Of a stretch of 64,000 nt of DNA, positions 10,109 through 24,477 are shown one piece after another (position 1 is the first letter of the stretch; every line of letters starts with the position of its first letter). A program made the position numbers and the translations under genes. Source of the stretch: Elymus sibiricus (Eukaryota; Streptophyta; Magnoliopsida; Poales; Poaceae); NCBI GenBank assembly GCA_039707655.1, contig CM077676.1, forward strand, positions 82,671,895-82,735,894, in the 5' to 3' direction. The notes beneath the pieces are model-generated. The model ran no database searches, was not told where the DNA came from, and was given only the letters and a program-made list of their open reading frames with translations.

Positions 10109-10720
10109 TCATTCTAGTCTTGGTGCACTAATGTACTCAATTTCTGACCACGCCAAGAACAGGACACACTAGTACTAAATATTACTGTCAACTGAAAGCA
10201 TGGAGCTGTAAAAAGGGCAGATCATCGATTAATTATTCACTAATTACTTGGTTGCCCGCTAAAATGGTATCATCAGCTGAATTGTTAATGTACCAACACT
10301 TGATCTAGCCTTTTGCCAATCAAATATGGCAGTGTACTAATTAGTAAATCAATTCAGTGGGAATTACAGTACTTCCTCCGTCCGGGTTTATTAGCCCCTC
10401 TCGTATTTTGGGCTAAATTTTATCATAGATTTAACTAGCAAAATATAAATTATATGGCGCCAAAATAGTGTCATTGAGAACTTCTTTCGAATACGAATCT
10501 AACAATGTAATTTTTTGGCATATAACTTATATTTTGCTAGTCAAATATATGGTTAAAATTTGACCCAAAATACATGGGAGGCAACAAACCAAGACGGAGG
10601 AAGTGGATAGGTGACAATTTAGAGATCTTCGGAGTGAAGGAAACTAATTAAGTTACATTTTCGTCTCCGTAAGGGGTACTTCTAATTTGAGCATGTAAGA
10701 AGATACATTCAGATGTGAAG
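10109..10720 (+). repeat. Third, partial copy of the CYSTM upstream unit
   Basis: Short matching blocks in the same order as in copies 1 and 2 identify it: CATTCTAGTC...GTGCACTA, CTTGGTTGCCC, GCCAATCAAATATGGCAGTG, TCAATTCAGTGGGAATTACAGT, GGAGTGAAGGAAACTAATTAAG and AAGATACATTCAGATGTGA. It stops before any exon. A MITE (10370-10605) has landed in its centre. Confidence 0.65.
10370..10605. mobile_element. Stowaway-like MITE
   Basis: Terminal inverted repeats ACTTCCTCCGTC (left) and GACGGAGGAAGT (right) bound a 236 bp AT-rich segment. It continues as a long imperfect inverted repeat, for example GCAAAATATAAATTATATGG against CATATAACTTATATTTTGC. The left flank is TA; the right TA has become TG. 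Confidence 0.75.
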
Positions 10721-11470
10721 CCTTGTAATCTGCGGACTGCTCTATCCTAAACGCCAAGGATAACATCCCGCATGGCACTGATAGCATTACGTAGGCATAT
10801 ATGCCCAACTGGCTCCTATGGAAGAAATAAAAGGACCTTATTGCTCCAAAGGTCTCACTTTCATCCACTACCCTGCCATAGAATAATCCCTAATGCCTCT
10901 CAAACCTATGCAACTCATTTAAATAAGATAGTGATCACTCCTTAATGAATATATAGATGTTTTCATCATCATTACTAGCGGAACTAGACCTGAGAGGCTT
11001 GGAATGCAACTATATTTATCTGCTAGGAATTGTTAATGTGATGGTGCTTCGGTAGCTAAGTGCATTGCATTTATCGGCTTATGCAGCAGTGGGTGTCTCC
11101 AATTTCAGCACATGCACTACTTCTACTATAGTCAATTTGATTTGCTATCCTTGCCTTTTATGATAGAACCATATCCTCGCCGTGTCATATGCTCAAGGGC
11201 CTTTGATATGACTGTACACATAGCAAGCATGTACACTGCATCTAATGGACAGACGAGTACGAGCGTGATAGCGTACGTGTATCGTTCTGTGCAAGTTATT
11301 GGAGATGTCGGTGTTATGAGGTCAAAAATAATACGTTAGTGTTATGATGGCGTACACCCACCTATGGGTTCAGGTCATAGTTTGAAATTTGACTCCTATG
11401 TTATTACTACGCAGAATACATACTTGAGGCAGCAGTTCAGGCCCATTTTTTAATGGAAAAACTACAACGC
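10721..11470. other. Intergenic, no gene recognised
   Basis: This spacer lies between the partial third unit and copy 2. The longest ORFs are about 75 codons with no recognisable features. I see no repeats with clear ends. Confidence 0.5.
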
Positions 11471-12009
11471 AGTTCCCTAAATGTTTATATTGATCGTGGT
11501 TACTGCTAGAAAAACCATTACAAGGAGATCTGCGATGGGGATTTAAAGTGAGCCTAAAAATATTAAATGGATTGGAACTTTCCAATCATATCATGATAAC
11601 ATATTGTATGTTATAGTCTAATCTCTTTTGTGGCGGTTGTCAAGCGCGAGCGATATACTTTCGCGGTCACTTATACATTCGTGGTCACTTCTCCTTGCAA
11701 ATGAATGGACGCCAAGTAAGACCATGCAGAGGCCAGATGAAACAAATCCTCCTTGATGTCCCCGTCGATGCTGATGGATTTTCCTTCTAGAATACGACGT
11801 CGACTAGTCGGTAATCAGCGACCTCGCCAGCGGACGAAAAAATTCCACGCCAAGATAAAACCAAGAACACGACGTAAGAGGCATCCACTTGTCATCCATT
11901 CTGGTGCTGCAGTGCTGCACTAGTACTGCCAATATTGGTACACTCCTTAGCTGCTAAGAAAAATACCATCAGCTGGAAGCATATGAGGCTGAAGAGGGAC
12001 CCCATCCCC

Positions 12010-12510
12010 TGCATGGTTGTTTCTTAATTTGGACTTTTGACAGTCAAATATGGCAGTGTGGTAACTCAATTCAATGGGAATTACAGTGAGTAGATGACAA
12101 TTTAGAAACCTTAGGGTCGAAGGAAACCAATCAAGTCCTGTTTTCGTCTCCCAAGGATACTTCTAATTTATGTTAGAAGATAGTACTTTCAGATGTGATG
12201 TACATTTGTCGTTGGGCATCGACAAATGTTGGACATCCCCTGCCCTATTAATGTTGGGCATCGACAAATGTTGGACATCTTAATTTGGACCTTTTCCGGT
12301 CAAATATGGCAGTGTAGTGAATCAATTCAATGGGAATCACACTAGGTAGCTGACAAATTTGAAACCTTAGGGTCGGAGGAAACAAATGAGGCCCCGTTTT
12401 TGTCTCCATGAGGATACTTCTAATTTATGTTAGAAAGATACATTCGGATGTGAATGTACACTTGGCAGCTGGACTTTGACAAGTGTTGGACCTCCCCTGA
12501 CTTATAAATA
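12010..12510 (+). promoter_or_regulatory. Two tandem promoter modules and TATA box, copy 2 exon 1A
   Basis: Two modules begin near 12010 and 12283. Both contain GTCAAATATGGCAGTG, TCAATTCAATGGGAAT and CCTTAGGGTCG. A 26-28 bp block with core GGGCATCGACAAATGTTGG occurs twice, near 12216 and 12254, and probably marks the duplication breakpoint. TATAAATA at 12503 is a better TATA box than its counterpart in copy 1. Promoter activity is inferred from position. Confidence 0.55.
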
Positions 12511-12615
12511 CACCCATGATCCAAATGCAGTCAATAACCTTACTTACATACACAAGGTAGAAGAGATCTAAAGCTAGCCGGAGAGAGGAGAGGAGCCCAG
12601 CCGGCCGGCGGCGAG

Positions 12616-12704
12616 ATGTATAACAACCCTCCGCCGCCGCAGGGCATGTCCTACTACGAGCACGCGCAGAAGCGCCACCAGGAGAAGGGCTGCCTCTACG
12701 CATG
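12616..12704 (+). CDS. CYSTM peptide, alternative first exon 1A (copy 2)
   Basis: The exon encodes the same 29 residues as the copy 1 exon, with a synonymous change in the proline run, and ends at donor GTAAGA (12705). The only downstream partner exon in phase is 13906-13987, after skipping exon 1B. Full amino-acid identity between the copies suggests selection or a recent duplication. Confidence 0.6.
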
Positions 12705-13424
12705 GTAAGACACGATCTGCAGCCATCGTATATCTAGAACCTTTTTCTGAAGCATGATGTGATGCTTGCACCAAGAACAGATATGCAGACAGTGAGGCCG
12801 TAGTAGCTAACTTTGCAGGCTAATTAATTTAATTAGTGGCGACCGAGGCAAATCGGTCTTGTTCCTTCCCACCATACACCCAGACCCAGGGCATGCACAC
12901 ACAGCCATCATGGTCATGGTCCTCATCGATAGGTGGTGGATTTGTTCCAGCCCATCACAGCTGACCACTCACCTAGACTAGCTAGGAATCCTCTGCTCAT
13001 TCAAAAAGAAAGTAAGGATTTCACAATCAAACCACCAAGAGAAGAACAAGAGACTCCGGTCCGGGGTCCGGGTTGGCGCAAAATGGAGAAAACAAGGACA
13101 GACCATGTTTAACCCTCTCTTTGTTTTCATATATACTACAAAACCGATATTTAATTTCCCCGACTCATGTAGCAACTAAACTGTTCAATTTGGGCGTTCT
13201 GAGAGATTTTTTCTCTATGATTTCTAGAGGTCGAGTAGCACAAAGCCGCGTTCCACGCCTACAAAAAACAAACTTGTCAAGACGAAGAGCAACCACCATG
13301 GCCACCGACGCGTGGGCCCATCGAGCTGTGTTAGTTAGTTACAAAACAGTGTTGCCACTTGTGCTTAGGTGGTGGTGATGAGTAGGAAAAAAACTGTGGC
13401 ACAGGTGCAGCTGCCTTCCCAGCC

Positions 13425-13431
13425 TATAAAA
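13425..13431 (+). promoter_or_regulatory. TATA box of exon 1B, copy 2
   Basis: TATAAAA in CCCAGCCTATAAAACC lies 122 bp before the ATG, at the same alignment position as the box at 3252. Confidence 0.7.
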
Positions 13432-13546
13432 CCCCACCCACTCCTCCCTGTTCCAATCCTACATCTTCCCAAAGCCACAGGAGAGCAGAGCACAACCCTT
13501 GGAGACACTTCTTCTTCCATAGTAACCCAGCCCACCCTTTGCCAAG

Positions 13547-13987
13547 ATGTATAACGCTCCGTCGGGGCAGGAGATGTCCTACACGGACCACGTGCAGAAG
13601 CGCCACGAGGAGAAGGGCTGCATCTACGCATGGTGAGACACAGTTTTTTTGCTCTGCTCCTCTTGCCGAGAGATGTAAAATCTCTCGGCCTTGTGCATCG
13701 GTCGATGCAGAGGCTGAGAGAGAGATAAAGCTCTTCTGCTATCTGAAAATCCTCGGAGAAATCAGAGAGACAGGGCGGGAACATCTTGGGACTGATTCCC
13801 CTAGTACTAGTTCCTGTTTATTCCTTTGTGTTCTATTCATTCTTACCTTCTATATGATTTTGTCTCTTCGTGTCTGATCAATTGACTATTTATTTTGGGC
13901 TGCAGCGTGTTCACGGCGCTGTGCTGCTTCTGCTGCTACGAGACCTGTGAGTGCTGCCTCGACTGCCTCTGCTGCTGCTGCAACTAA
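13547..13987 (+). CDS. CDT1-like: CDT1-like cysteine-rich CYSTM peptide, copy 2
   Basis: Exons 13547-13632 and 13906-13987 flank a 273 bp GT-AG intron that splits a Cys codon, as in copy 1. The product has 55 residues and 14 Cys. Relative to copy 1 residue 3 is Asn, 18 Lys and 26 Ile. The second-exon protein is identical, including [15 protein letters not shown]. As a CYSTM peptide it is expected at the plasma membrane with the cysteines able to bind metals or oxidise; the CDT1 role is by analogy. With an intact 3' flank and a stronger upstream TATA, this copy looks the more likely of the two to be normally expressed. Confidence 0.86.
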
Positions 13988-14426
13988 ACCAGCCATCGCC
14001 GCCATGGACGGAGGCCGCGAGGCGCAGCGGAGATCCACCGGCCTCCGCCGCCTTTCGTAATAAGCATATGTGTCTAGTGCCTTAGCTCGATGAGAACTGT
14101 ATCAGATATTGCTGTAATATTATATGTCCGTGACAAGACTATCACTGTAATATTGCATCTTATCTTAATTTAATTAGCATCAGATTCCGGTTCCCTGACA
14201 TCAAACCACTGCCTTGTTTTCCAATTTATTTTATTTTTGCAACCCTGAAATTATCTGAAAATTGGAATGAACATGTGCAACCTAATAATGAAGGATACCC
14301 CATACTGTTGTGGCTGACAAATGTTGGTTGAGCGGTTTAACCTGCCAGACAAGCCAGTAGCTCAGGTAGACGGTCCAGCAAACTGCACGCTGATTTCCTT
14401 TAGTGCAAACCGTCGACATAATAGTA

Positions 14427-15769
14427 CAACTTTTTCTTAGCCTTTTTGCTTAAAAAAAAAGGCATTGGTTCAACCGTCAATCAGATCCGAGCATCAAGAA
14501 GATCTGTAAAGTTTAAAAAGTCAGTCGTCCGTGGCTGCGCAGGGACCATTCGATATGTTCCGAAGAATCGGGCGGAGAAAAGAGAGGATAATATGCCCAG
14601 GCAACTATCGATGAAAAAAGAAAGAGTATGTTTGAGCAAGGCAAACATTCATGGGGGCATATGCCTCAGTCCACAATGGCTGAATTCTGTTACAACAGAA
14701 TGATAAAGCTATGACTACGATCCGTGGAAAACCAGGGGCTGCTCTAACAGCACAATGGGAGACTGTTCTGAAGCGCGGGCAGAAATTTATAGAAAGCTCC
14801 ATGGCTTCAAGCAGAAGTTAGATTGATAGCCCATACTCTAGAGTTAACTCCCCATGCTCTGAAGCGTCCATGTCTGCCTTTTACTGCATAATAACTTGAA
14901 TTGGGAGATCACTTCCAGGACGACGACGAAACCTCAGCTGTCTTATCTTCAGGCAGAGCTTACTTGTTCACCGTGCATCGCATGACGTGGTTACACACGC
15001 TGCCCCCCGCAAACTCTCCGTCTCATCCAGTAGGATGTGGTTCAGGATTTTCCTTGGCGTCCCTGACAAATGAATGAAAAAGAAGGAATCAAGATATTTT
15101 AGATGGTCTGAACGTTTTGTCTGTCGTTACGGAAGGAAGACAAGCAGACCACTTGGCGTGTTTAAAACAATCGTGGGCCTTGGGGATTGCGATGGACATA
15201 GAATGGGGTGCAAGAACATTGCATCGAATAGCTCAGTGCAGGACATGGAAAGCTTGAAAGCAATAGGTCTAGTGGATTCTTCAATGGTATGATTAATCTT
15301 ATGTTGTCAGAATCTAGCATAGTGTGATGTTTAGTTATCATTTTGTTGTCAGAATATAGCATAGTGTGATGCTTATGATGTGTAATTATGGCTGAAAGAC
15401 TCGGAGAATGTGGCAGGTTCAGAGTCCTTGTTACAGGGCAACCTTGCATAAAACATCCATCTTACTTCGTATGACCTCCCGTATTACTTTAAAAAAACGG
15501 AACCTCAACATGGGTCCTTCTTACTAGTGCGTGGAAGATTAACTAAGTTCAGAGGCAAAACTTAAGGCCCAGCACAAAAATTATCTTTTTCTGCATGTTC
15601 AACTTGCTAATACTGACAAAAGGCACTTGTGCCTACCAATTTAAGAAGTTAAGAAGTAGTGGACACAGATAATTTTTAAGAAGATATGAAGCCCCACCTC
15701 CACGCTGGAACCTGCCTGCTTTGCTTCGCAGCAAACGGCCTGAATCCTCTGTTACTGGGGCTCATGTGC
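14427..15769. other. Intergenic, no gene recognised
   Basis: Only short ORFs occur. A short direct repeat with core TTGTTGTCAGAAT lies near 15302 and 15342. I see no element with clear ends. Confidence 0.45.
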
Positions 15770-15956
15770 TGTGTAAAAGGTGCTCTGCGGTTCGCTTATA
15801 TGATTGGTGGGCAACAGTGTTGGAGAGTAGTTTCCCCTTTGAGTTCTAAGTTGATATTATTTTGAGCTTTTGTAAGACCTTTATGTTTCGGACTTGGTTT
15901 GTCAGGCTTCTTTCTATGAAATGGAGCCAGGGAGCTCTCTCTGTTTATCTAAAAAA
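15770..15956 (+). mobile_element. LINE-like 3' tail fragment
   Basis: The sequence resembles the non-coding 3' ends of plant LINEs: a GTTTGTCAGGCTTC...AAATGGAGCCAGGGAGC stretch closing in an A-rich tail (CTAAAAAAAT). It has no coding part, and I could not fix a target duplication, so the assignment is tentative. Confidence 0.35.
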
Positions 15957-16436
15957 ATATGATATCACTAGTAAACTTCAACGATATATATCCATATTGG
16001 TGGTGCTAGTTTTTCATCAGAACGAAATAAGGTGATTTGGCAAAACGTCTCTTCTCCTACCATTAACTGTGAAAATTTAACCAAACTCCCTCCAGTCAGC
16101 CACCTAAGCAACTGCACACACCCAAAATGAAACAACACAACCCAACTGCTACATATACCCCTGGGCATTATAATACTAACCAGATTTCACTACGTCTTTC
16201 TGCTCTGGCCTCCAAGATGCATGCTTCCTACTACTACCTCAGCCCAAGAGACAGCGTCGAGTCAATTCTACCTTGATATTTCCAGCTGCATGTGTCTAAG
16301 TCTGAAACCCAATATTCGATTGCCTTACGCGCTAGCTTTTCAAGAGAAGCTTTATTGTTACTTATGCAGAAAGTAGAAACATTACATGCTATATCATATA
16401 TCAACATCCCTTGTATCAATGCAGCAGAATTTCTGG

Positions 16437-16740
16437 TACTGCTATGCTACTACTTACCTCATAGCTAGAAAAGGAGACATAATAGGGCACCGATACTTTG
16501 AACCCTGCTTTATTATTTATATTATATACCACCTCGCACGCAGGGAATCGAATGGTATATTACTTGATTATTAAGGTGCAAATATGGCAGGTATAATGCT
16601 ACTACTTACTCTACCTCATAGCTAGAAAAAGAAACATAATAGGGAACTGATGCCTTAAGCCCTGGATTGATTGTTTATATACCACCTCGCGCTCAAGGGG
16701 TCAAAGGGCATGATTAAGCTGCACATATGCCAGGTATGAT
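16437..16740. repeat. Tandem duplication in the FeSOD 3' flank
   Basis: Two units of about 155-160 bp start near 16437 and 16598. Both contain ATGCTACTACTTAC, CCTCATAGCTAGAAAA and TATATACCACCTCGC. The unit ends about 70 bp beyond the FeSOD stop on the minus strand, so it probably lies in the transcribed 3' region. Confidence 0.75.
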
Positions 16741-16808
16741 GCTGCAAAATGTATTACCTCATGAGATGGACATATTCAGAGACAACTCCAGGTCATGTCC
16801 ATATCATC

Positions 16809-18228
16809 TCATGCCACTGGGATATTTGGTTCACCAAGGTTAACAAAAGCCTCCGCGCGCATCATGCGTAGAGTGACAGTATGCCAAGAGACAAGGTGAT
16901 CCAGAAAGTTTGACACATATGTTCGCCTGTCATCCTACGTCATTAAAAAGCACCAGAGCGGTTTTCAGGTATGTTAGTACTAACTTTTAAAGTTTTGTTA
17001 GCAAGCAGAAAAATGGGATCTAGTAGGGTACCTTGTAATCTAAGTAGTAAGCATGCTGAAAAGTATAAAGAGAAATGTCAGTACATGGCGCATGGTAGGA
17101 TCTAAACAGATGTTCTTCAATTCCCTTACCTCCCACAAGTCTAGGCTGATGATTGGCTGAAAGAGAAGAAGACACGGAATGTCATTGCAAAGATTAAAAT
17201 TGGAAATGTCTCATATAATTCGACAGCAAAGGGTTGAGCAAACATACAATATCTCCAAAAGCAAGTGGGTTGATAGCATTTCGCGTATGAACCACCACGA
17301 GTTTCCTCTCGTTTCTCTTCACTGCAATAAGCAAAACATTCAGAGACCCGCAATTCTCTTGCACGTTCTGGACAAAAATACTAACCAGACTTTCAGATAG
17401 ATATTGCCTGTCTGTACTTGAAAGAAATAGTTCAAGGGAGACTTACAGACAAGCCAAACCCAACCAGACCCCAACAATGACAACGCCGAGCGCATGAACT
17501 CCTCCCTGAAATTAAAAAAGGAGCCGAAATCCTTCTCGATCTGCTGCAGCACACCTGCCTCAGGCGAGCCACCGCCTTCCGGCTGCATCGATTCCCAGAA
17601 GAAGTGATGGTTCCAGACCTACACATCACAATATAACATCCAGGTTCAGAATTGCAGCAATCAAATACAGTACAGCAGCATCCAATTGTTTCAGCTATGT
17701 GTGACAGTCAATGAAGCTGAAGCTACCAGAAGATGAAATCTCAGTGTGCGCAAACAGGTTGCGTTACCTCGGCCGCATCGTTGTACTCGGGCAGCGGATT
17801 GCCGTTGTTGTAGGCCTCCTTGATGAGGTCCTCGAGGGTGTGGCCGTAGAGCGGGCTGATGGCGAGCTGCTTGTTGAGCCCGTCCACGTAGTCCTGCTGG
17901 TGCTTGCCCCAGTGCAGCTCCACCGCCCTCCTGCTCATGTACGGCTCCAGGGCGTCCTGCAACCAACCAAGCGAAGATGAAGCTGAAGGTTGCATCTTCT
18001 TTAATGGCGTGGCGGGGCGGCGCGCGAATCCGGGAAAGATAAGACGGTCGTGCTTACGGTCTTGTACGGCGGAGTCGTGAGGCCGTAGTAGGACACGACC
18101 TTGGTGAGCCTCCGGGACGGGCGGCGGCGCCGGGGACCGAGGAGCGAGGGCGGCGGCGCGGGGGAGGCGTGTGGATGGGCGAGCGGGCGGTGAGGGGCGG
18201 CCGGGAGGCCGCGCATTGGGAGGAGCAT
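16809..18228 (-). CDS. FSD: Iron superoxide dismutase, chloroplast
   Basis: Seven exons on the minus strand (18058-18228, 17768-17956, 17447-17618, 17248-17321, 17130-17156, 17032-17055, 16809-16934) give 260 residues with GT-AG introns throughout. Residues 1-45 or so are Pro/Arg/Ser-rich, like a plastid transit peptide. The Fe/Mn-SOD fold follows: HWGKHQQDYV (His72 ligand, His76, Tyr80), VWNHHFFWESM (His124 ligand), the FeSOD-type MQPEGGG, GSGWVWLV, and DLWEHAYYLDY (Asp208 and His212 ligands). It dismutates superoxide. The length and the LGEPNIPVA end suggest the FSD3-like type that, in Arabidopsis, associates with the plastid RNA polymerase; that link is by family. Oddity: the outer-sphere Gln (E. 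coli Gln69) is Glu120. The start at 18228 is the only in-frame Met preceding the transit peptide. Confidence 0.92.
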
Positions 18229-18407
18229 GGGGGTCGCGGCGCCGGCGAGGAGAGGAGACGAGCTCCTGAGGGGTGGCGTTGCGCGGCGAGGAAGGAGAGG
18301 GAGAAGGCTGTGGCTGCCGGCTTGGCTGGTCGGAACCTTATCGTTTTCACAGTGCCTGCCTAGCTGCTATACTGACTGAGCTGAGTATGGGCAAGTGAAC
18401 TGACAAA

Positions 18408-19290
18408 TGCACTCAGAATGTTAATGCTATCACTTGGGAGTTTTCCAAACTGTCGGCAAAAATTACGTTGGTGCATTAAACACCGAGCATTGTTCATCCA
18501 GGAATACATAAATTTACTGTCAATGCAAAAGTTCATACACAAATACCTTATTTCTATCATCAATGTAAAAAAAAAAAAACTTCTATCAAAAATTCAAACC
18601 AAATCTTTTTTTAGGGAAAACCAAAAATCACCGACCAGCTAAAACTCACTGCAAAAACAGTTCAGTCTATCTTCTCTTTATAAAATGTACTCCCTCCATC
18701 CCAAAATAAGCGTCTTAAATTTAGTACAACTTTAATACAAAGTTGTACTAAAGTTAAGACACGCACAAACACAATCTGTTGCATGAAAGTTACATCACAG
18801 GCATTGCAAGCAAAACCAACTGGTAGAGGCAACAGCTCGAATCACTCGACCAATCAAATGGCAATAATAAATTACTGATACAACAAACAAAATCTCTGAC
18901 AAAAATACAAAATGAACTCACAATGGTAATGCTATCACTTTAGAATTTTCAAAACTTAATGAAAAAGGAAAGGATTTTTTAGATAACTTTCAGAACATCA
19001 AAAAAAATGCCGAGCAATTTTCGTCTGTTTAAGTACATCTCAGAATACCTTAGTTTGCTGTCAGTGAAAGAGTTCATCCAGAAATACCTTCGTCTGTTTA
19101 ACTTCTGTCTTGAATTACTATCAAAAGTAAAAGCAATCTATGTCTAATCAGATGGATCTCACTGAAAAAAGCTCAGATTGGTTCCATCTTCTCTTTAAAA
19201 TTCAGTGAACCCAAACAGCTCGAATCATTCAACCAATCAAATGACAGTAATAAATTACTGATACAACAAACAAAATCTCTGGCACTTGAT
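18408..19290. repeat. Local tandem duplication between FeSOD and PRMT10
   Basis: Two diverged units (about 18408-18900 and 18901-19290) share in order AATGCTATCACTT, a CAGAATACCTTA-like block, and AATAAATTACTGATACAACA with AACAAAATCTCT. Unit 1 holds a MITE fragment. The remaining sequence up to 19650 shows no gene. Confidence 0.65.
18687..18765. mobile_element. Stowaway MITE remnant
   Basis: It begins TACTCCCTCCATCCCAAAAT, the usual Stowaway end preceded by TA, and contains the inverted pair TTAGTACAACTTT / AAAGTTGTACTAA. The right end after TTAAGACACGC lacks the matching terminal repeat, so the element is truncated or diverged. Confidence 0.75.
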
Positions 19291-19651
19291 CATGCCTCAT
19301 GGTATCACTGTTACACACCCCGCATAGTATGTATTACACAAAGGTTGGCCATTAGGCCATACTATGAAAAACAAACACACCGGGGACCAATGTTTCTCTG
19401 AACTGTGGGCAAGGCTTTTGATACGGCAGCACAACGACACATGATAGCACACGATGCCCCGACGTCCCATCAACCGAGTCAGATCCAGTCAGTGATCTGT
19501 TAAAACAGAAAAAAAAACAAGATTAGGTTAAATCCTGGTATTCAACGATTAACCAAAGTGCTTAATCCCAAATGTATTGTGCACCTTGACGCTAAAAACT
19601 GAATGGGTATAATTCAAAAGCGTATTGCAGTTTTGTGAACTGGACCTTGCT

Positions 19652-22763
<3,112 letters not shown>

Positions 22764-23029
22764 GGGGAGGGGTGTGGGGGCGGGAGAGGAGGAAAGACGA
22801 GAGGGGTTTTCGTGCGGTTCGGGAGGATGGCTGCTCGTTTCTAGGGTTTATGGGGTAGGGATTTTTAAAGGACTGTTGCCATGGGTCTCAGCCGTTGGAT
22901 TGTGCTTTAATATTCGTGTTCGAGGATGATGGGCTTTTCTCTTGCATCTTTCGTGGAAGAGACTGTAGTGCATGAACATTAACACAAGTTTTGAGAGTTT
23001 CATTGATGTGTGTATGTCTATCAGATGTA

Positions 23030-23690
23030 TGTTGAGAGTTCGTGCGACTCAGCAATTAGGGTTTCTCGCCTCCTGTCGGCAACGCCGGAGGTCGCCCCGT
23101 CTCTCTGGCCATAGACCATGAAGGCGCGGTGGATCTTGGCCCTTGCCCGGGAGAGGACCCCTGCTCCGCTTTTAGATGTCTTTTTGTGTTTATTTAGGGT
23201 TTGTGTCCTGCTCAGGAAGGCCAGGCGGTGACGGCTCCTTGAAGATGGAATAAGGTTCTTCCCACCTAGCCTCCGTCTCAACGATGCGTCTAGCGTCGTT
23301 GGAGGCCGTGTGGAGGTGTGTCTCCAGTGGAATCCGCTGGGTTCGATCGGCGTTTGTCTTCGTTGGATCTACTTGGACCCGGTCTTTGTCCGTCCGTGTT
23401 CGTGTGTCTACTTTTGATCTACACGCCTCTTCAATGGTAACATTTGTTGTTCTGGTGTGTTGGTTCTATGGGGCCCTAGCACGACGACTTCACGACTGTC
23501 TACTACGACAAGGTTTGTCCGGCTCCGGTAAGGGAAGGGCGATGACGGCGACGCGTCTTCGGCTCATTCCAGTGCTTGTAGTCCTCGCTAGGTGGTCTAC
23601 TTAGTTGGATGTAAGTTTTGTTACTTCTAGTGTTCTTCGTACTTCCATGACTATTGATGAATAGATCGAAAGTTTTCCCGCCAAAAAAAG
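23030..23690 (+). mobile_element. Non-coding poly(A)-ended retroposon, unclassified
   Basis: It is GC-rich for the area, has no long ORF, and ends GATCGAAAGTTTTCCCGCC followed by AAAAAAAG, which resembles the 3' end of a plant LINE or its derivative. It starts about 270 bp upstream of the PRMT10 ATG. I could not establish a target duplication, so the borders are approximate. Confidence 0.35.
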
Positions 23691-23734
23691 AAGTGTGTGG
23701 GTGGTATGTGCTACTCCCGTAGGAGTTGTTGGAT

Positions 23735-24440
23735 TCCCCGAAGAGAAAAGGTGATTTAGCACAGCAGCAGAAAGCATTTCACTTAGTTAAGAACCAAGGT
23801 TTATCGAACCAGTAGGAGGCACCACACTAACAACGTTAGCAGTACCTACACACAAACACAACAATTTCTTGCATCCAACAAAGGCAAGGGGGTCATCACT
23901 CCCCTTGTTTTGGCAGTTACAAGATTAAAAGCAGATAGTGATAAGCAAAGCGGCAAAAATAGTAAAGAGCAATTGTAGAAGCTTTTTGTATTAATGGGAA
24001 ATAGACCCGGGGGCCATAGGTTCACGTGGCATCTCTCTCGAAAGCATAGCAACTGTGTGATAGACAAATTACTGTTGGACAACTGACAGAATTGCGCATA
24101 GTTATAGTTGTGATCATTCATGGCATAATCTTACATAGGCATTACGTCCGTGATAAGTAGACCATTAATCCAACTGCATCTACTACTATTACTTCACCCC
24201 AAGACCGCTATCCAGCACTCAAAGTATTAAGTTCATGACAAAGAGAGTAACGCAATAAGAAAGATGGCATAACGTAGACAGGAAGAGATCAATCAATATG
24301 ACCAAACCCCGTCGTTTTACCCTTAGTGGCAACAATAAAATACGTGCCTTTGCCCCTTTTGTCACTGGGCAAAATCACCTCAAGATTGAACCCACTACTA
24401 TGCACCACTCCCTCTAAAGACATACTCATTTAATTGGCCA
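23735..24440 (-). repeat. Degenerate inverted LTR fragment related to the T-elements
   Basis: Read on the minus strand, it matches the T-element LTR segment 27290-27560 in order: CTGGATAGCGGTC, TGCAGTTGGATTAATGG against the TGCAGGCAGGAGTCGG area, ACGTAATGCCTATGTAAG, and the CCCCCGGGTCTATTTCCC area. Divergence is much higher than between the intact LTRs, and both LTR ends are missing, so this is an old relic. Confidence 0.6.
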
Positions 24441-24477
24441 AAAAAGACTCATAGATCGAAAAGCATACATAGCTATT

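Larger units (their letters stand above)
11471..14426 (+). repeat. Tandem duplication unit, copy 2 (CYSTM locus)
   Basis: This unit has no Copia element and serves as the empty-site reference for copy 1. It matches 1395-9412 minus the insertion. Copy 2 has two promoter modules in tandem where copy 1 has one. The 3' flank TTTAATTAGCATCAGATTCC reads straight through the point where copy 1 has the Copia target duplication. Confidence 0.8.

Noticed and set aside
14446..14703. 85-codon plus-strand ORF after CYSTM copy 2
   Set aside because: It starts in an A-run, has no recognisable motif and no supporting splice or promoter signals.
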